Shown here: in pieces, positions 1 through 8,604 of the stretch
Position numbering within the stretch: position 1 is the stretch's first letter
How the letters are laid out: each line of letters starts with the position of its first letter
Assembly: GCF_021325795.1 (NCBI RefSeq)
Contig: NZ_JAHPZX010000006.1
Location: forward strand, 1 to 64,000
DNA from: Bordetella sp. LUAb4
Lineage (GTDB): Bacteria > Pseudomonadota > Gammaproteobacteria > Burkholderiales > Burkholderiaceae_B
DNA: 64,000 nt
Direction: 5' to 3'
Made by a program: the position numbers and the translations under genes
Notes under the pieces: generated by a model
Seen by the model: the letters and a program-made list of their open reading frames with translations, nothing else
Told to the model about the DNA's origin: nothing
Database searches by the model: none

Positions 1-48
1 CGCCTTAAAGACAAAAGGAAGGCCGGAAACGTCAAGGCCAAGAACTGA
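1..48 (+). CDS. C-terminal end of a probable IstB-type transposition helper (partial)
   Basis: The window opens inside a plus-strand reading frame that ends at a TGA at 46-48. Only 15 residues are visible, ending in a basic tail (RLKDKRKAGNVKAKN). A basic RLKDK-type tail followed about 80 bases later by repeated insertion-sequence ends resembles the end of istB, the AAA+ helper ATPase of IS21-family transposons. The assignment rests mainly on the flanking terminal repeats; 15 residues alone do not identify the protein. The rest of the gene lies left of the window. Confidence 0.4.
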   Translation, partial: RLKDKRKAGNVKAKN

Positions 49-126
49 TTTTTAGAATGCTGGGGTGGGTCAGATTCACTCCGACGATTCCGACGAAAGT
101 GGGTCAGATTTCAACCGGCGTTGACA
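1..126 (+). mobile_element. Right end of an IS21-family insertion sequence
   Basis: The motif GTGGGTCAGATT occurs twice, at 65-76 and 99-110. The second copy runs on to TTGACA at 121-126. Read on the minus strand, the end is TGTCAACGCCGGTTGAAATC. Multiple copies of a GGGTCA-type repeat near a TGT...ACA terminus are typical of IS21-family elements, where istB ends shortly before the right end. The element body is outside the window, so the family call is an inference from the end sequence and the IstB-like tail. Confidence 0.5.
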
Positions 127-852
127 CAACCCGGCCTTCGTCTCGTGGACCCAGTCCTTGGGAGCGTCAGCAAGACCCTTGATCTCCCGGACAAGCTTCA
201 CACCGATCCTCTCGAAAGGTTCAAAAGTCCCGGTGTTGGTCCCTCGATCGTCAGGAAAGCGCCGATATCTTCCGTCCGGACTTTTGACGAAAACGCCTGC
301 GGCACAATGTGCGTGAAGGCCCGGGAATTTCGAGCGGAATCCCTCGGAATACATTTCCAGAGGCAACGCGTTCGCACCTCGAGGCGGCGCAAGGGGCAAC
401 ACCGACGGATCCTCGGTAACGACCGTGCCACCTCGCGATGACGTCCTTGGGGGCGGCACCGGCGGATCCTCGGTGATGGCCATGCCACCTCGCGGTGACG
501 TCGCACGGGGCAGCATCGGTTGGTTCTCGATAAGGACCATGCCGCCTCGCTGTGGCGTCGCGAGGGGTCGCACCGGCGGGGCCTTGACGATGACTATGCC
601 ATTGCGCCGGTTGCTAATCGCACGTGCGGCGTCACCCGGACTTGCCGTGCGGAATTTCACAGGCTGCCGCGTGGGCGTATTGCTATTCGTCACGGTAGCG
701 CGGGGAGTACCTTCCCTGCTAGTTGGAGCGTTGACGCCTTTCCATATCTTATCGACCGCTGGGCGGTCAAAGGCTGTAGCGATATTTGCGACGGAGGCTT
801 TGTTGAGTTCACGGGAAACCGTGAAAAACACATTGGAGAGCTTGGCAAACAT
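76..852 (-). CDS. Unknown protein with 19-residue Pro/Gly repeats, 3' end replaced by an insertion sequence
   Basis: This encodes 258 residues with no recognised domain. Residues about 86-160 hold roughly three and a half copies of a 19-residue unit of the form RGG-(M/T)-x-(I/V)-x-E-(N/D)-x-P-x-x-P. A more globular region follows, with a His-Cys pair and a conserved-looking basic/aromatic stretch. There is no signal peptide or membrane segment. From about residue 243 the frame reads into the IS21-like end (bases 76-126), so the last 15 or so residues come from the element and the native C terminus is lost. The ATG at 852 is preceded by a weak GGATCGGG. The product may be non-functional. A secreted or effector-like protein is conceivable, but nothing in the sequence shows it. 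Confidence 0.5.
   Translation of the reverse strand: MFAKLSNVFFTVSRELNKASVANIATAFDRPAVDKIWKGVNAPTSREGTPRATVTNSNTPTRQPVKFRTASPGDAARAISNRRNGIVIVKAPPVRPLATPQRGGMVLIENQPMLPRATSPRGGMAITEDPPVPPPRTSSRGGTVVTEDPSVLPLAPPRGANALPLEMYSEGFRSKFPGLHAHCAAGVFVKSPDGRYRRFPDDRGTNTGTFEPFERIGVKLVREIKGLADAPKDWVHETKAGLCQRRLKSDPLSSESSE
369..596. repeat. About four copies of a 57-bp tandem repeat
   Basis: Units begin near 369 (degenerate), 426, 483 and 540. Each of the last three starts GCC(A/G)CCTCGC and ends near GGACCAT or GGCCAT. The 57-bp length keeps the minus-strand frame open and creates the 19-residue protein repeat. Confidence 0.75.
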
Positions 853-1048
853 ACCCGATCCCTACTGGCTCGAATCAAAGGATCCGATGATCAAGCCACG
901 GGTTCAGTTTCGCCACGTAATAACGAAGCAAATGCTAAGTAAAAACCGGCTTTTCAGAGGCGAATTTTCTCTTCGCAAGCGTTCTTCCATCCACGAGCCG
1001 ATAGAAGTTCATGAAAAGTCACCTCAGAACGGGCGCTGATTGCCAGAA

Positions 1049-2437
1049 TCAATAGGACTGCTGCCCCGAGAAATTGAGGAAGCGCGTGCTGGCCCCCTGG
1101 AAGGTCAGCCGCACCGTGCCGATAGGCCCGTTACGCTGCTTGCCGATGATGATCTCGGCCGTGCCCTTGTCCGGGGAGTCGGGGTTATAAACCTCGTCGC
1201 GATAGATGAACAGGATCAAGTCGGCATCCTGTTCGATAGCGCCTGATTCGCGCAGATCGCTCATCACCGGACGCTTGTTGGGCCGCTGTTCCAGACTGCG
1301 GTTCAACTGCGACAGCGCAATCAAGGGGCAGTTCAGCTCCTTGGCCAAGCCCTTCAGCGACCGGCTGATCTCCGAAATTTCAGTCGCCCGGTTTTCGCTG
1401 CTGCCGCTACCCGCCATCAACTGCATATAGTCGATGATGATCAGGCCCAGCTGGCCGCACTGCCGCGCCAGGCGACGCGCCCGCGCGCGCACTTCCATTG
1501 CCGTCAAGGCCGGCGTCTCGTCGATGTAGACCTGCGCATCCTGCATCAGCTGTACGGCATGCGTCACGCGCGGCCAGTCCTCGGCGGTCAGCTTGCCGGT
1601 ACGCATGCGATGCTGGTCGAGCAGGCCGACCGAACCCAGCATACGCATCGCCAGTTGCACCGCACCCATTTCCATGGAGAACACCGCCACCGGCAGGCCC
1701 TGCTCGATGGCGATCTGCTCGCCGATGTTCATGGAGAAAGTGGTCTTGCCCATGGACGGGCGGCCCGCCACGATGACCAGGTCACCGCCCTGCAAACCGG
1801 ACGTCATCTTGTCCAGGTCGGTGAAGCCCGTGGGCACACCGGTCACGTCGGATTCGGTATCGCGGTGATAAAGCTCGTCGATGCGCTCCACCACCTGCGT
1901 CAGCAGCGGCTGGATCTCATGCCAGCCCCCGGCACCGCGCTGGCCATCCTGGGATATCTTGAAAACCTTGGATTCCGCTTCGTCCAGAATCTGGCGCGCT
2001 TCCTTGCCTTGCGGATTCAGCGCCGCCGACGAGATTTCGTCGGCAATGGTGACCAGCTTGCGCAGCGTGGCCCGCTCGCGCACGATCTCCGCATAGCGCC
2101 GGATATTGGCCGCCGACGGCGTGTTATGCGCCAACGAATTCAGATACGCAATGCCGCCCGCGTCTTCGGACTTGCCGTTGGTGATCAGCGCCTCGTGCAC
2201 GGTCACCACGTCGGCGGGACGCGACAAGCCGATCAGCTTGGCCATGGCCTGCCAGATCAGGCGATGGTCATGGCGGTAGAAATCTTCTTCCACCAGTACA
2301 TCGGCGACACGGTCCCACGCAGCGTTGTCCAGCAGCAGCCCGCCCAGCACCGACTGCTCGCCCTCGATGGAGTGAGGCGGCACGCGCAGGTATTCGAGAG
2401 AGGAATCGTTGCTGTTGGCGGCGGTGGGCGAGTTCAT
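1049..2437 (-). CDS. dnaB: Replicative DNA helicase DnaB
   Basis: This encodes 462 residues, the usual DnaB length. The hexameric helicase unwinds DNA ahead of the replisome and contacts primase and the clamp loader. The N-terminal DnaB domain spans about residues 18-120. After a linker, the RecA-like ATPase has Walker A GRPSMGKTT at 225-233 and a Walker B region ending LIIIDYMQLM. The DnaB-type DLRESGAIEQDAD motif lies near the C terminus. Start chosen: the ATG at 2437 giving MNSPTAANS; an open frame extends 27 codons further upstream but is not typical of the family. A kinase-fold gene lies 147 bp upstream on the same strand. Confidence 0.97.
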   Translation of the reverse strand: MNSPTAANSNDSSLEYLRVPPHSIEGEQSVLGGLLLDNAAWDRVADVLVEEDFYRHDHRLIWQAMAKLIGLSRPADVVTVHEALITNGKSEDAGGIAYLNSLAHNTPSAANIRRYAEIVRERATLRKLVTIADEISSAALNPQGKEARQILDEAESKVFKISQDGQRGAGGWHEIQPLLTQVVERIDELYHRDTESDVTGVPTGFTDLDKMTSGLQGGDLVIVAGRPSMGKTTFSMNIGEQIAIEQGLPVAVFSMEMGAVQLAMRMLGSVGLLDQHRMRTGKLTAEDWPRVTHAVQLMQDAQVYIDETPALTAMEVRARARRLARQCGQLGLIIIDYMQLMAGSGSSENRATEISEISRSLKGLAKELNCPLIALSQLNRSLEQRPNKRPVMSDLRESGAIEQDADLILFIYRDEVYNPDSPDKGTAEIIIGKQRNGPIGTVRLTFQGASTRFLNFSGQQSY

Positions 2438-2584
2438 GGATGCACTCAAAATTGCGGAATCGAGGTGACAGGCGACGTTATCGCCAGCGTTCCGGCGGGG
2501 TTGCGAACAACGGGGCAATCAAGAAGCCGGCAAAGCTGCAGGGTAAGGCCAAATTCAATGTGGGGCTTGCGGCAGAAAACGCAA

Positions 2585-3421
2585 TCAGGATCGCGTCAAA
2601 TCCCGCAATACATCCGCTACCCGGAAAAAGCCCTGCACATCGCGCGACGACAGACGGCCCAGCAAGGGACGCAGCACGCGCGCGGCGCCTCCCAACACAC
2701 GTCCAAGACGCGCCAGGCGGGCTTGCACCCGTGCGTCCGGATTGACTTCGAAATACCCGTGCACCATCGCTCGCGCCAACTCGGGCTTGATATCCGAGTC
2801 CAACGCGCGCAAGGACAGCAGCGACGCCACCAGTTGGAACAGATCGTAGGCCTGCGCCAGCGGCGCTGACAAGGCTTCGCCGATATTTTCTTCGAAATCG
2901 ATACGCCACAACTCGTGGTCGCGTACCGTCAGGTTGCGGATCTGCGCGCCCCCGTGGCAATGGCCACGCAGATGGAATTCAGCCAGGTCGCGGCCCGCGC
3001 GCCAGGCCCAGTCGCTGCGCGTGGCATCGTCACCATGACGGATCACGGACGACAGGTCCTTGCCCACGTGCTCCAGCACCAGCAGGCCGGGTTCCTCGTG
3101 CCAGATGGCAGGCACCCTGCAGCCGTCGGCCAGCAGCAGACGCAAGCGTTGCGCCTCGAACGCCAGGCCGTTGCGCAAAAGAACGCCGGGGTTGGGGAAT
3201 TCACCCAGGAACAGCTTGCAGCCTATGCCCAGGAAAAACGCGCGCAGATAGCGCAGCACGTAGCTGATGCCACCGCCCAGGCTGGCGCGCCGGCGCTTGA
3301 CCACGAAATGGATGCCGTCCAGCTCGGTCTCCAACACCTGGGGCTGCGGCCGCTTGGCGGCAGCTTCCAGCCACGCCTGCAAATCGGGCGGAGGCGACTG
3401 GTGGATGGGCGAGGAACTCAC
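2585..3421 (-). CDS. Protein-kinase-fold (RIO/WaaP-like) phosphotransferase, function unknown
   Basis: This encodes 278 residues from a GTG start. The protein shows a degenerate kinase fold: a catalytic-loop-like HGGAQIRN at 156-163 and a metal-binding IDFEEN at 174-179 in the place of the DFG motif, resembling lipopolysaccharide core kinases and RIO/APH kinases. Lys42 or Lys121 could serve nucleotide binding, but this is not certain. The GTG at 3421 is favoured because AAGG lies 7 bases upstream; no ATG is available near the conserved region. The gene sits between the rplI operon terminator and dnaB and could be co-transcribed with dnaB. The substrate is unknown: a small molecule, a glycolipid or a protein are all possible. 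Confidence 0.7.
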   Translation of the reverse strand: MSSSPIHQSPPPDLQAWLEAAAKRPQPQVLETELDGIHFVVKRRRASLGGGISYVLRYLRAFFLGIGCKLFLGEFPNPGVLLRNGLAFEAQRLRLLLADGCRVPAIWHEEPGLLVLEHVGKDLSSVIRHGDDATRSDWAWRAGRDLAEFHLRGHCHGGAQIRNLTVRDHELWRIDFEENIGEALSAPLAQAYDLFQLVASLLSLRALDSDIKPELARAMVHGYFEVNPDARVQARLARLGRVLGGAARVLRPLLGRLSSRDVQGFFRVADVLRDLTRS

Positions 3422-3454
3422 TGACGGACCTTGGATGGAGAATCTGGCGTCTGA

Positions 3455-3489
3455 CAAAAAATCAGAGCCGGCACCCGGCCGGCTCTGAT
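3455..3489 (-). terminator. Intrinsic terminator of the rpsF-priB-rpsR-rplI operon
   Basis: A perfect 11-bp stem (3461-3471 pairs with 3479-3489) has a 7-base loop. On the minus strand it is followed by six Ts (As at 3455-3460). It lies 93 bases after the rplI stop codon. Confidence 0.85.
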
Positions 3490-3581
3490 AACGCAAATGT
3501 CGATCGCGCCGCACCGGCGGACCGGCGGCGGACCAGCGGCGAATCGGGATGCGGCCGCGTGAGCAGCCGCGCCCATGCGCT

Positions 3582-4037
3582 TTAGGCCATTTCGCCTTCG
3601 ACCACCACGGAGATGTCGCTGACGACGTCGGCGTGCAGTGCGATTTGCACCGGGTACTCGCCAACCGCCTTCAGAGCACCGTTGGGCAGACGCACAAAGC
3701 CCTTCTCAACCGATTCGAAACCCGCCTTGCGCAGGGCTTCGGCGATGTCGGCGTTGGTGACCGAACCGAACAGACGGCCGTCGACACCCGCTTTCTGCGA
3801 GATCTTCAGCACGTAGCCGTTCAGGCGCTCGCCCACGGTCTGCGAAGCTGCCAGGCGTTCGGCTTGGACTTTTTCCAGTTCGGCGCGACGCGCTTCGAAC
3901 GCTTCCAGCGCGGACTTAGTGGCGCGGGTCGCTTTCTTCTGGGGGATCAGGAAATTGCGGGCGTAGCCATCACGCACGCGGACCACTTCACCCAGGTTGC
4001 CCAGGTTGACGACTTTTTCGAGCAGGATAACTTGCAT
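3582..4037 (-). CDS. rplI: 50S ribosomal protein bL9
   Basis: This encodes 151 residues, the standard bL9 length. The N-terminal domain begins [19 protein letters not shown] and carries the [12 protein letters not shown]-binding signature near residues 24-32. A long helix of mixed charge connects to the C-terminal domain. bL9 binds 23S rRNA near the L1 stalk and affects reading-frame fidelity. It is the last gene of rpsF-priB-rpsR-rplI, 13 bp after rpsR, and is followed by a strong terminator. Confidence 0.97.
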   Translation of the reverse strand: MQVILLEKVVNLGNLGEVVRVRDGYARNFLIPQKKATRATKSALEAFEARRAELEKVQAERLAASQTVGERLNGYVLKISQKAGVDGRLFGSVTNADIAEALRKAGFESVEKGFVRLPNGALKAVGEYPVQIALHADVVSDISVVVEGEMA

Positions 4038-4050
4038 GTCTGGCCCCGGA

Positions 4051-4323
4051 TCAGTTGTGGTTGTCGGTGTACGGCAACAGAGCCAGGAAGCGGGCGCGCT
4101 TGATGGCCGTGTCGAGCTGGCGCTGGTAGTGCGCCTTGGTACCGGTCAGGCGAGCGGGAATGATCTTGCCGTTTTCCTGAATGAAATCACGCAGCGTGTC
4201 CAGATCCTTGTAATCGATCTCTTCGACGCCAGCAGCCGTGAAGCGGCAGAACTTGCGACGCTTGAACAGCGGGTTCTGCTGCGGAAACTTGCGCTTTTCC
4301 TTCTTCTTGCCAAAGAAAGCCAT
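4051..4323 (-). CDS. rpsR: 30S ribosomal protein bS18
   Basis: This encodes 90 residues. The S18 core starts around [13 protein letters not shown] and continues [13 protein letters not shown], with a basic C terminus ([29 protein letters not shown]). bS18 pairs with bS6 on the central domain of 16S rRNA. The N terminus, [18 protein letters not shown], is a short basic extension common in betaproteobacteria. It is third in the ribosomal operon and separated from rplI by 13 bp. Confidence 0.97.
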   Translation of the reverse strand: MAFFGKKKEKRKFPQQNPLFKRRKFCRFTAAGVEEIDYKDLDTLRDFIQENGKIIPARLTGTKAHYQRQLDTAIKRARFLALLPYTDNHN

Positions 4324-4408
4324 GATGTGCCTCTTGATTTTCAGGGGTCCGTGGACCCGAATTCTTTACGTGTGACCTGGATCGTTCCAGGCCGCCTGTT
4401 TATCCAAA

Positions 4409-4723
4409 CTAAACGGTGACCGGATCGCTGCCCGAAAGACGTGTCGCCTGCTGCATATGCAGCTTCAGCTTGACCGCATCCTTGCGTACCGGTGCCAGGA
4501 AACCCTGGACCTGCAGCTGCGCCCCCAAACCGACATCCGCCAACAACAGCGCCAGGTCTCCCAGCGCCACCGCCGCAATCGTCATTTCGACGCGACGGGG
4601 ATGTCCAGCTTCGATCACTTCGGACTGGTGACTCAGCAGCATCTCCAGCGCGGGCAAACCCGCCGGGGTGTAGCGCAAGGCTTCTCTTTCGAGGACTTGG
4701 GCGCTGAGTACGACCTGATTCAT
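4409..4723 (-). CDS. priB: Primosomal replication protein N (PriB)
   Basis: This encodes 104 residues forming a single OB fold. PriB is a small single-stranded-DNA-binding dimer that works with PriA to reload DnaB at stalled forks. Features seen: [20 protein letters not shown] at the start, then the family's LP-x-x-x-x-x-LSHQSE segment and a [12 protein letters not shown] strand. Placement between rpsF and rpsR is the classical location of this gene and strongly supports the call. Confidence 0.93.
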   Translation of the reverse strand: MNQVVLSAQVLEREALRYTPAGLPALEMLLSHQSEVIEAGHPRRVEMTIAAVALGDLALLLADVGLGAQLQVQGFLAPVRKDAVKLKLHMQQATRLSGSDPVTV

Positions 4724-4785
4724 GAAGTGTCCCGGGGGCGTTCCGGTTGTGGACCGGGCGCATGCGCCACGATCCGCCTGGCCGT

Positions 4786-5166
4786 TTATTCGGGTTGAGC
4801 CGCAGCCGTAGCCGCTTCAGCCGACGCCTTGCGGGCTTCTTCGCGCTCGACCGACTTCATCATGATCGAGGCGCCCGACTGAGCCTTCTTGGTCTTGATG
4901 ACCAGGTGGCGCAGCACGGCGTCGTTGTAGCGGAACGAATGTTCGAGCTCGTCCAGGGTGGCCTGGCCGCATTCGATGTTCAGGCACACGTAGTGGGCCT
5001 TGACCAGCTTCTGGATGGGGTAAGCCAGTTGGCGACGGCCCCAGTCTTCGAGGCGATTCACCGAGCCGCCTTGGCCGGTGACCAGCGCCTGATACCGCTC
5101 GACCATGGCGGGCACTTGCTCGCTTTGGTCGGGGTGGACGATGAACACTACTTCGTAGTGACGCAT
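4786..5166 (-). CDS. rpsF: 30S ribosomal protein bS6
   Basis: This encodes 126 residues. The N terminus [18 protein letters not shown] and the [13 protein letters not shown] segment are diagnostic of bS6. The tail is Ala/Glu-rich, as usual. The ATG at 5166 is chosen over a GTG three codons upstream because AGGAG lies 8 bases before it. It is the first gene of the operon; a promoter candidate lies about 120 bases upstream, leaving an untranslated leader of roughly 110 bases. Confidence 0.96.
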   Translation of the reverse strand: MRHYEVVFIVHPDQSEQVPAMVERYQALVTGQGGSVNRLEDWGRRQLAYPIQKLVKAHYVCLNIECGQATLDELEHSFRYNDAVLRHLVIKTKKAQSGASIMMKSVEREEARKASAEAATAAAQPE

Positions 5167-5284
5167 GGGTAACACTCCTAGTGGATGTCCAGTCTGATTC
5201 GTCCACCATGCCCCAAGGCAGGTGCCGGATCAGACCAGGGTCAGCCCGCCCCCAACAGTCAGGAGTCGAGCAGGAAAGCCCTCG

Positions 5285-5313
5285 ATTATTGCCGGAACTG
5301 GCAGATAGTGCAA
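5285..5313 (-). promoter_or_regulatory. Sigma-70 promoter candidate for the rpsF operon
   Basis: On the minus strand, TTGCAC (-35, bases 5308-5313) is separated by exactly 17 bases from AATAAT (-10, bases 5285-5290). It faces rpsF with about 110 bases of leader. The match to the consensus is good, but no start-site data exist. Confidence 0.5.
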
Positions 5314-5389
5314 ATCGAGTGTCGAATCAAGGGGTTCGACGAGGGTAGCCGTTGCTGCGGAGAGACAGGGGCCGTGCCCTTACCCCGAA

Positions 5390-5426
5390 AAGATCACTGG
5401 CGGACCGGTAAACCGGTCCGCCAGTG
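5390..5426 (-). terminator. Long perfect hairpin, probable terminator downstream of folE2
   Basis: A perfect 15-bp inverted repeat (5395-5409 with 5412-5426) has a minimal loop. On the minus strand it is followed by ATCTTTTC. It is placed 130 bases after folE2 and upstream of the rpsF promoter, so it would insulate the two units. The region 5167-5554 otherwise shows only the rpsF promoter and leader, and no gene. Confidence 0.7.
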
Positions 5427-5554
5427 TTGTCTTGGACAAGAACGATTCTTCACCTAGCAGGGACTGGCGCCGGAAGACGGCACCTGCCCTACCCCCACGG
5501 CCGCCCGGAAAACCCCCGCCACGGGGCCGTCGCGCCATTATTCGACGCGGCGAA

Positions 5555-6352
5555 TCACCCTTCAACCACCGCGTAAGCGGAGTGATTGTGGATGGACTCG
5601 AAGTTCTCCGCCTCGACGCGGTAGCGCCTGATCCCCTGGCGCGCCGACATCCGGGCGGCAACGTCGCGCACCAGATCCTCGACGAACTTGGGATTGTCGT
5701 AGGCACGCTCGGTCACGTACTTTTCGTCCGGACGCTTGAGCAGGCCCCACAGTTCGCAAGAGCCTTCTTCCTCGACCGCGCGGATGACGTCATCCATGCC
5801 GACGTCATCGCCCAGCACCGCCGTCACCGTGACGTGCGAGCGCTGATTGTGCGCACCGTATTCGGAAATCGCCTTGGAACACGGGCACAGGCTGGTGACC
5901 GGAACCTGCACCACCAATTCGAACTCGACTTCTTCGCCGCTGGCACGGGCAATCCACTGCACTTCGTAATCCATCAGGCTTTGCACGCCGGAAACCGGTG
6001 CCGACTTGTTGATGAAATACGGGAAGGCAGCGGTCAGGTCGCCCTTCTCCGCATGCAGCAAGGGCAGCATCTCACGCGCCATGGCGCGGAACAGGGCCGG
6101 CGTCATCGGCGTGCTGCGATACTTTTCGAGCAATGCCACGAAACGCGACATATGGGTGCCCTTCTCTTCCGCCGGCAACGCCACGGTCAACGTCCAATTG
6201 GCCACCGTGGCCATGGCGCTGCCGTCCCCAGCCTGCACCAGCATGGGATGACGCACGCCGCGAATGCCCACACGCTGGATGGGAATGTGCCGCGTGTCGG
6301 CCGAACTCTGCACGTCCGGCATGACGAGGGCGGGATCGATCGGGGAATTCAT
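5555..6352 (-). CDS. folE2: GTP cyclohydrolase I type B (FolE2)
   Basis: This encodes 265 residues. FolE2 converts GTP to 7,8-dihydroneopterin triphosphate, the first step of folate and queuosine-type precursor synthesis, using a broader range of metals than FolE. Diagnostic stretches: GVRHPM, the [16 protein letters not shown] segment with its metal-binding His, and the catalytic [19 protein letters not shown] region. The C terminus has VRDVAARM and [12 protein letters not shown]. It is a single gene with no obvious partner. No clear Zur box was recognised in the upstream region 6353-6634, which holds no gene. Confidence 0.95.
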   Translation of the reverse strand: MNSPIDPALVMPDVQSSADTRHIPIQRVGIRGVRHPMLVQAGDGSAMATVANWTLTVALPAEEKGTHMSRFVALLEKYRSTPMTPALFRAMAREMLPLLHAEKGDLTAAFPYFINKSAPVSGVQSLMDYEVQWIARASGEEVEFELVVQVPVTSLCPCSKAISEYGAHNQRSHVTVTAVLGDDVGMDDVIRAVEEEGSCELWGLLKRPDEKYVTERAYDNPKFVEDLVRDVAARMSARQGIRRYRVEAENFESIHNHSAYAVVEG

Positions 6353-6634
6353 ATTCGTTTACCTGCCACGAGCAGTCGCCTCGCGACCGCCCCAAATAGC
6401 TGAAGGACTTGCATTATTGCGTAAAAACTGCGTAAACCCCGTGAAAACCCTATTGCCGATAGGCAAGCGATAGTTAACCGGGCGCAACAACAGGGACAAC
6501 GTGGCGAGGTTGCGACAAACCCCGGGAGAGTTTGCGTACCACGTACGGCCCCCTGTACCGCGTTCAGTGCCTGTACCGCGTCCGGCGCCTGCAGCGTGGC
6601 CAACGAGACCGCGCCGGACACGATGACAGCGGCA

Positions 6635-8533
6635 TCAGCCGGCGACAGCCCGGTCCCGCGGCGCCTCGACCGCCAGCAGCGCGCCAAACCGTGCACGCAC
6701 CGACGCCTCGATACCCGCGGCATTCAAACCAAGGCCCGCCATGAGCGCCTGCTGATCGCCATGGTCGATGAAGACATCGGGCAAGCCCAGTTGCAGCAGC
6801 GGGCACAGCACGCCCGCCTCGTTCAGCGCCTCGGCCACCGCACTGCCGGCGCCGCCCATGATCGCGGCGTCCTCGACGGCCACCAGGGCATCATGGCGCG
6901 CGGCCAACTCCAGCACCAGTTCACGATCCAGCGGCTTGACGAAGCGCATGTCGGCCACCGTCGCATCCAGCGCCTCGGCCGCGCGCAGCACGGCCGGCAG
7001 CAGCGTGCCGAATACCAGGAAGGCGATGCGGCCATGGCCTTCGCGCCGGATGACGCCCTTGCCCAGCGGCACCTCGTCCAGATCCGTACCCGCCGCCACG
7101 CCACTGCCGCCACCGCGCGGATAGCGCACGGACGCCGGTCCGGGGTAGTGATAGCAGGTGGTCAGGAGCAGGCGTGCCTCGGCTTCGTCCGAAGGCGTGG
7201 CCACCACCATATTGGGAATGCAACGCAGGAAAGCGATGTCGTAGTTGCCGGCATGGGTGGCGCCGTCGGCCCCCACCAGGCCAGCGCGGTCCAGCGCGAA
7301 CGTGACGTCCAGATTCTGCAGGGCCACGTCATGCACCAGTTGATCGTAGCCGCGCTGCAGGAAGGTCGAATAGATGGCCACCACCGGCTTCTGCCGCTCA
7401 CAGGCCAGGCCGGCGGCGAACGTCACGGCATGCTGTTCGGCGATACCCACGTCGAAATAACGCGAAGGGAAACGGCGTTCGAATTCCACCAGCCCACTAC
7501 CCTCGCGCATGGCGGGCGTGATGCCGGCCAGCCGCTCGTCGGACGCGGCCATGTCGCACAGCCATTGCCCGAAGACCTGCGTGAAGGTGACCTTGGCCGG
7601 CGCCTTGGCGGGCACGATGCCCACGGCGGGGTCGAATTTGCCGGGGCCGTGATACAGCACCGGATCCGCCTCGGCCAGCTTGTAGCCCTGGCCCTTGCGC
7701 GTGACCACGTGCAGGAACTGCAAGCCCTTGAGCTCGCGCAGGTTCTGCAAGGTGGGCACCAGCGAATCCAGATCGTGCCCGTCGATGGGCCCGACATAGT
7801 TGAAGCCGAACTCCTCGAACAGCGTGGCCGGCGTGACCATGCCCTTGGCATGTTCCTCGATGCGCCGGGCCAGCTCCAGCACCGGCGGCACGCGCTGCAG
7901 CACGGCACGGCCGACGTTCTTGGCGGCGGCGTAGAAGCGGCCCGACATCAGGCGCGCCAGATAGCGGTTCAAGGCCCCCACCGGCGGCGAGATCGACATG
8001 TCGTTGTCGTTCAGGATCACCAGCAGATTGATATTGGACGTGACGCCGGCGTTGTTCATGGCCTCGAAGACCATGCCCGCCGACATGGCACCGTCGCCGA
8101 TGATGGCGATGTGCTGGCGCATGATGCCCGCATTGCGCGAAGCCACCGCCATGCCCAGGGCCGCCGAAATCGAGGTCGACGAGTGCGCGGTGCCGAAGGC
8201 GTCGTACTCCGATTCCGCACGGCGCGGGAAGCCGGAGATTCCGCCTTGCTGCCGCAGCTTGCTCATCTCCGCGCGCCGGCCGGTCAGGATCTTGTGCGGA
8301 TAGGACTGATGGCCGACGTCCCACACGATACGATCATGCGGCGTGTCGAAGACATGGTGCACGGCCAGCGTCAGCTCGACCGTACCCAGGTTCGAGGACA
8401 AATGGCCGCCGGTCCTGGAGACGGACTCCAGCACGAAGGCGCGCAATTCGTCGGCCAGTTTTTTCAGCTCGCGGCGGTCCAGACGCTTGAGGTCGGCCGG
8501 ACTGGCGATGGTGTCCAGAAGTTCTGTGGTCAT
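6635..8533 (-). CDS. dxs: 1-deoxy-D-xylulose-5-phosphate synthase
   Basis: This encodes 632 residues, the usual length. Dxs condenses pyruvate and glyceraldehyde 3-phosphate, using thiamine diphosphate, at the start of the MEP isoprenoid pathway. Visible features: the [10 protein letters not shown] motif near 47, [12 protein letters not shown] near 75-86, and the thiamine-diphosphate motif from GDGAM (146-150) to NDND (175-178). The transketolase central domain carries [13 protein letters not shown]. The ATG at 8533 (MTTELLDTI) is chosen; the open frame continues upstream but family members begin here. It is the third gene of xseB-ispA-dxs, 71 bp after ispA. Confidence 0.97.
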   Translation of the reverse strand: MTTELLDTIASPADLKRLDRRELKKLADELRAFVLESVSRTGGHLSSNLGTVELTLAVHHVFDTPHDRIVWDVGHQSYPHKILTGRRAEMSKLRQQGGISGFPRRAESEYDAFGTAHSSTSISAALGMAVASRNAGIMRQHIAIIGDGAMSAGMVFEAMNNAGVTSNINLLVILNDNDMSISPPVGALNRYLARLMSGRFYAAAKNVGRAVLQRVPPVLELARRIEEHAKGMVTPATLFEEFGFNYVGPIDGHDLDSLVPTLQNLRELKGLQFLHVVTRKGQGYKLAEADPVLYHGPGKFDPAVGIVPAKAPAKVTFTQVFGQWLCDMAASDERLAGITPAMREGSGLVEFERRFPSRYFDVGIAEQHAVTFAAGLACERQKPVVAIYSTFLQRGYDQLVHDVALQNLDVTFALDRAGLVGADGATHAGNYDIAFLRCIPNMVVATPSDEAEARLLLTTCYHYPGPASVRYPRGGGSGVAAGTDLDEVPLGKGVIRREGHGRIAFLVFGTLLPAVLRAAEALDATVADMRFVKPLDRELVLELAARHDALVAVEDAAIMGGAGSAVAEALNEAGVLCPLLQLGLPDVFIDHGDQQALMAGLGLNAAGIEASVRARFGALLAVEAPRDRAVAG

Positions 8534-8604
8534 GCTGTGAAGAATAGCCCCGCGGGCAATCGGATGCACATCGTGCGGACTGGCAGCGCCGGTCCGCACG
8601 AACG

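Noticed and set aside
425-1039. 204-codon plus-strand frame opposite the 19-residue-repeat protein
   Set aside because: Both strands are open because of the 57-bp repeat; the minus strand has the more protein-like composition and a continuous globular end.
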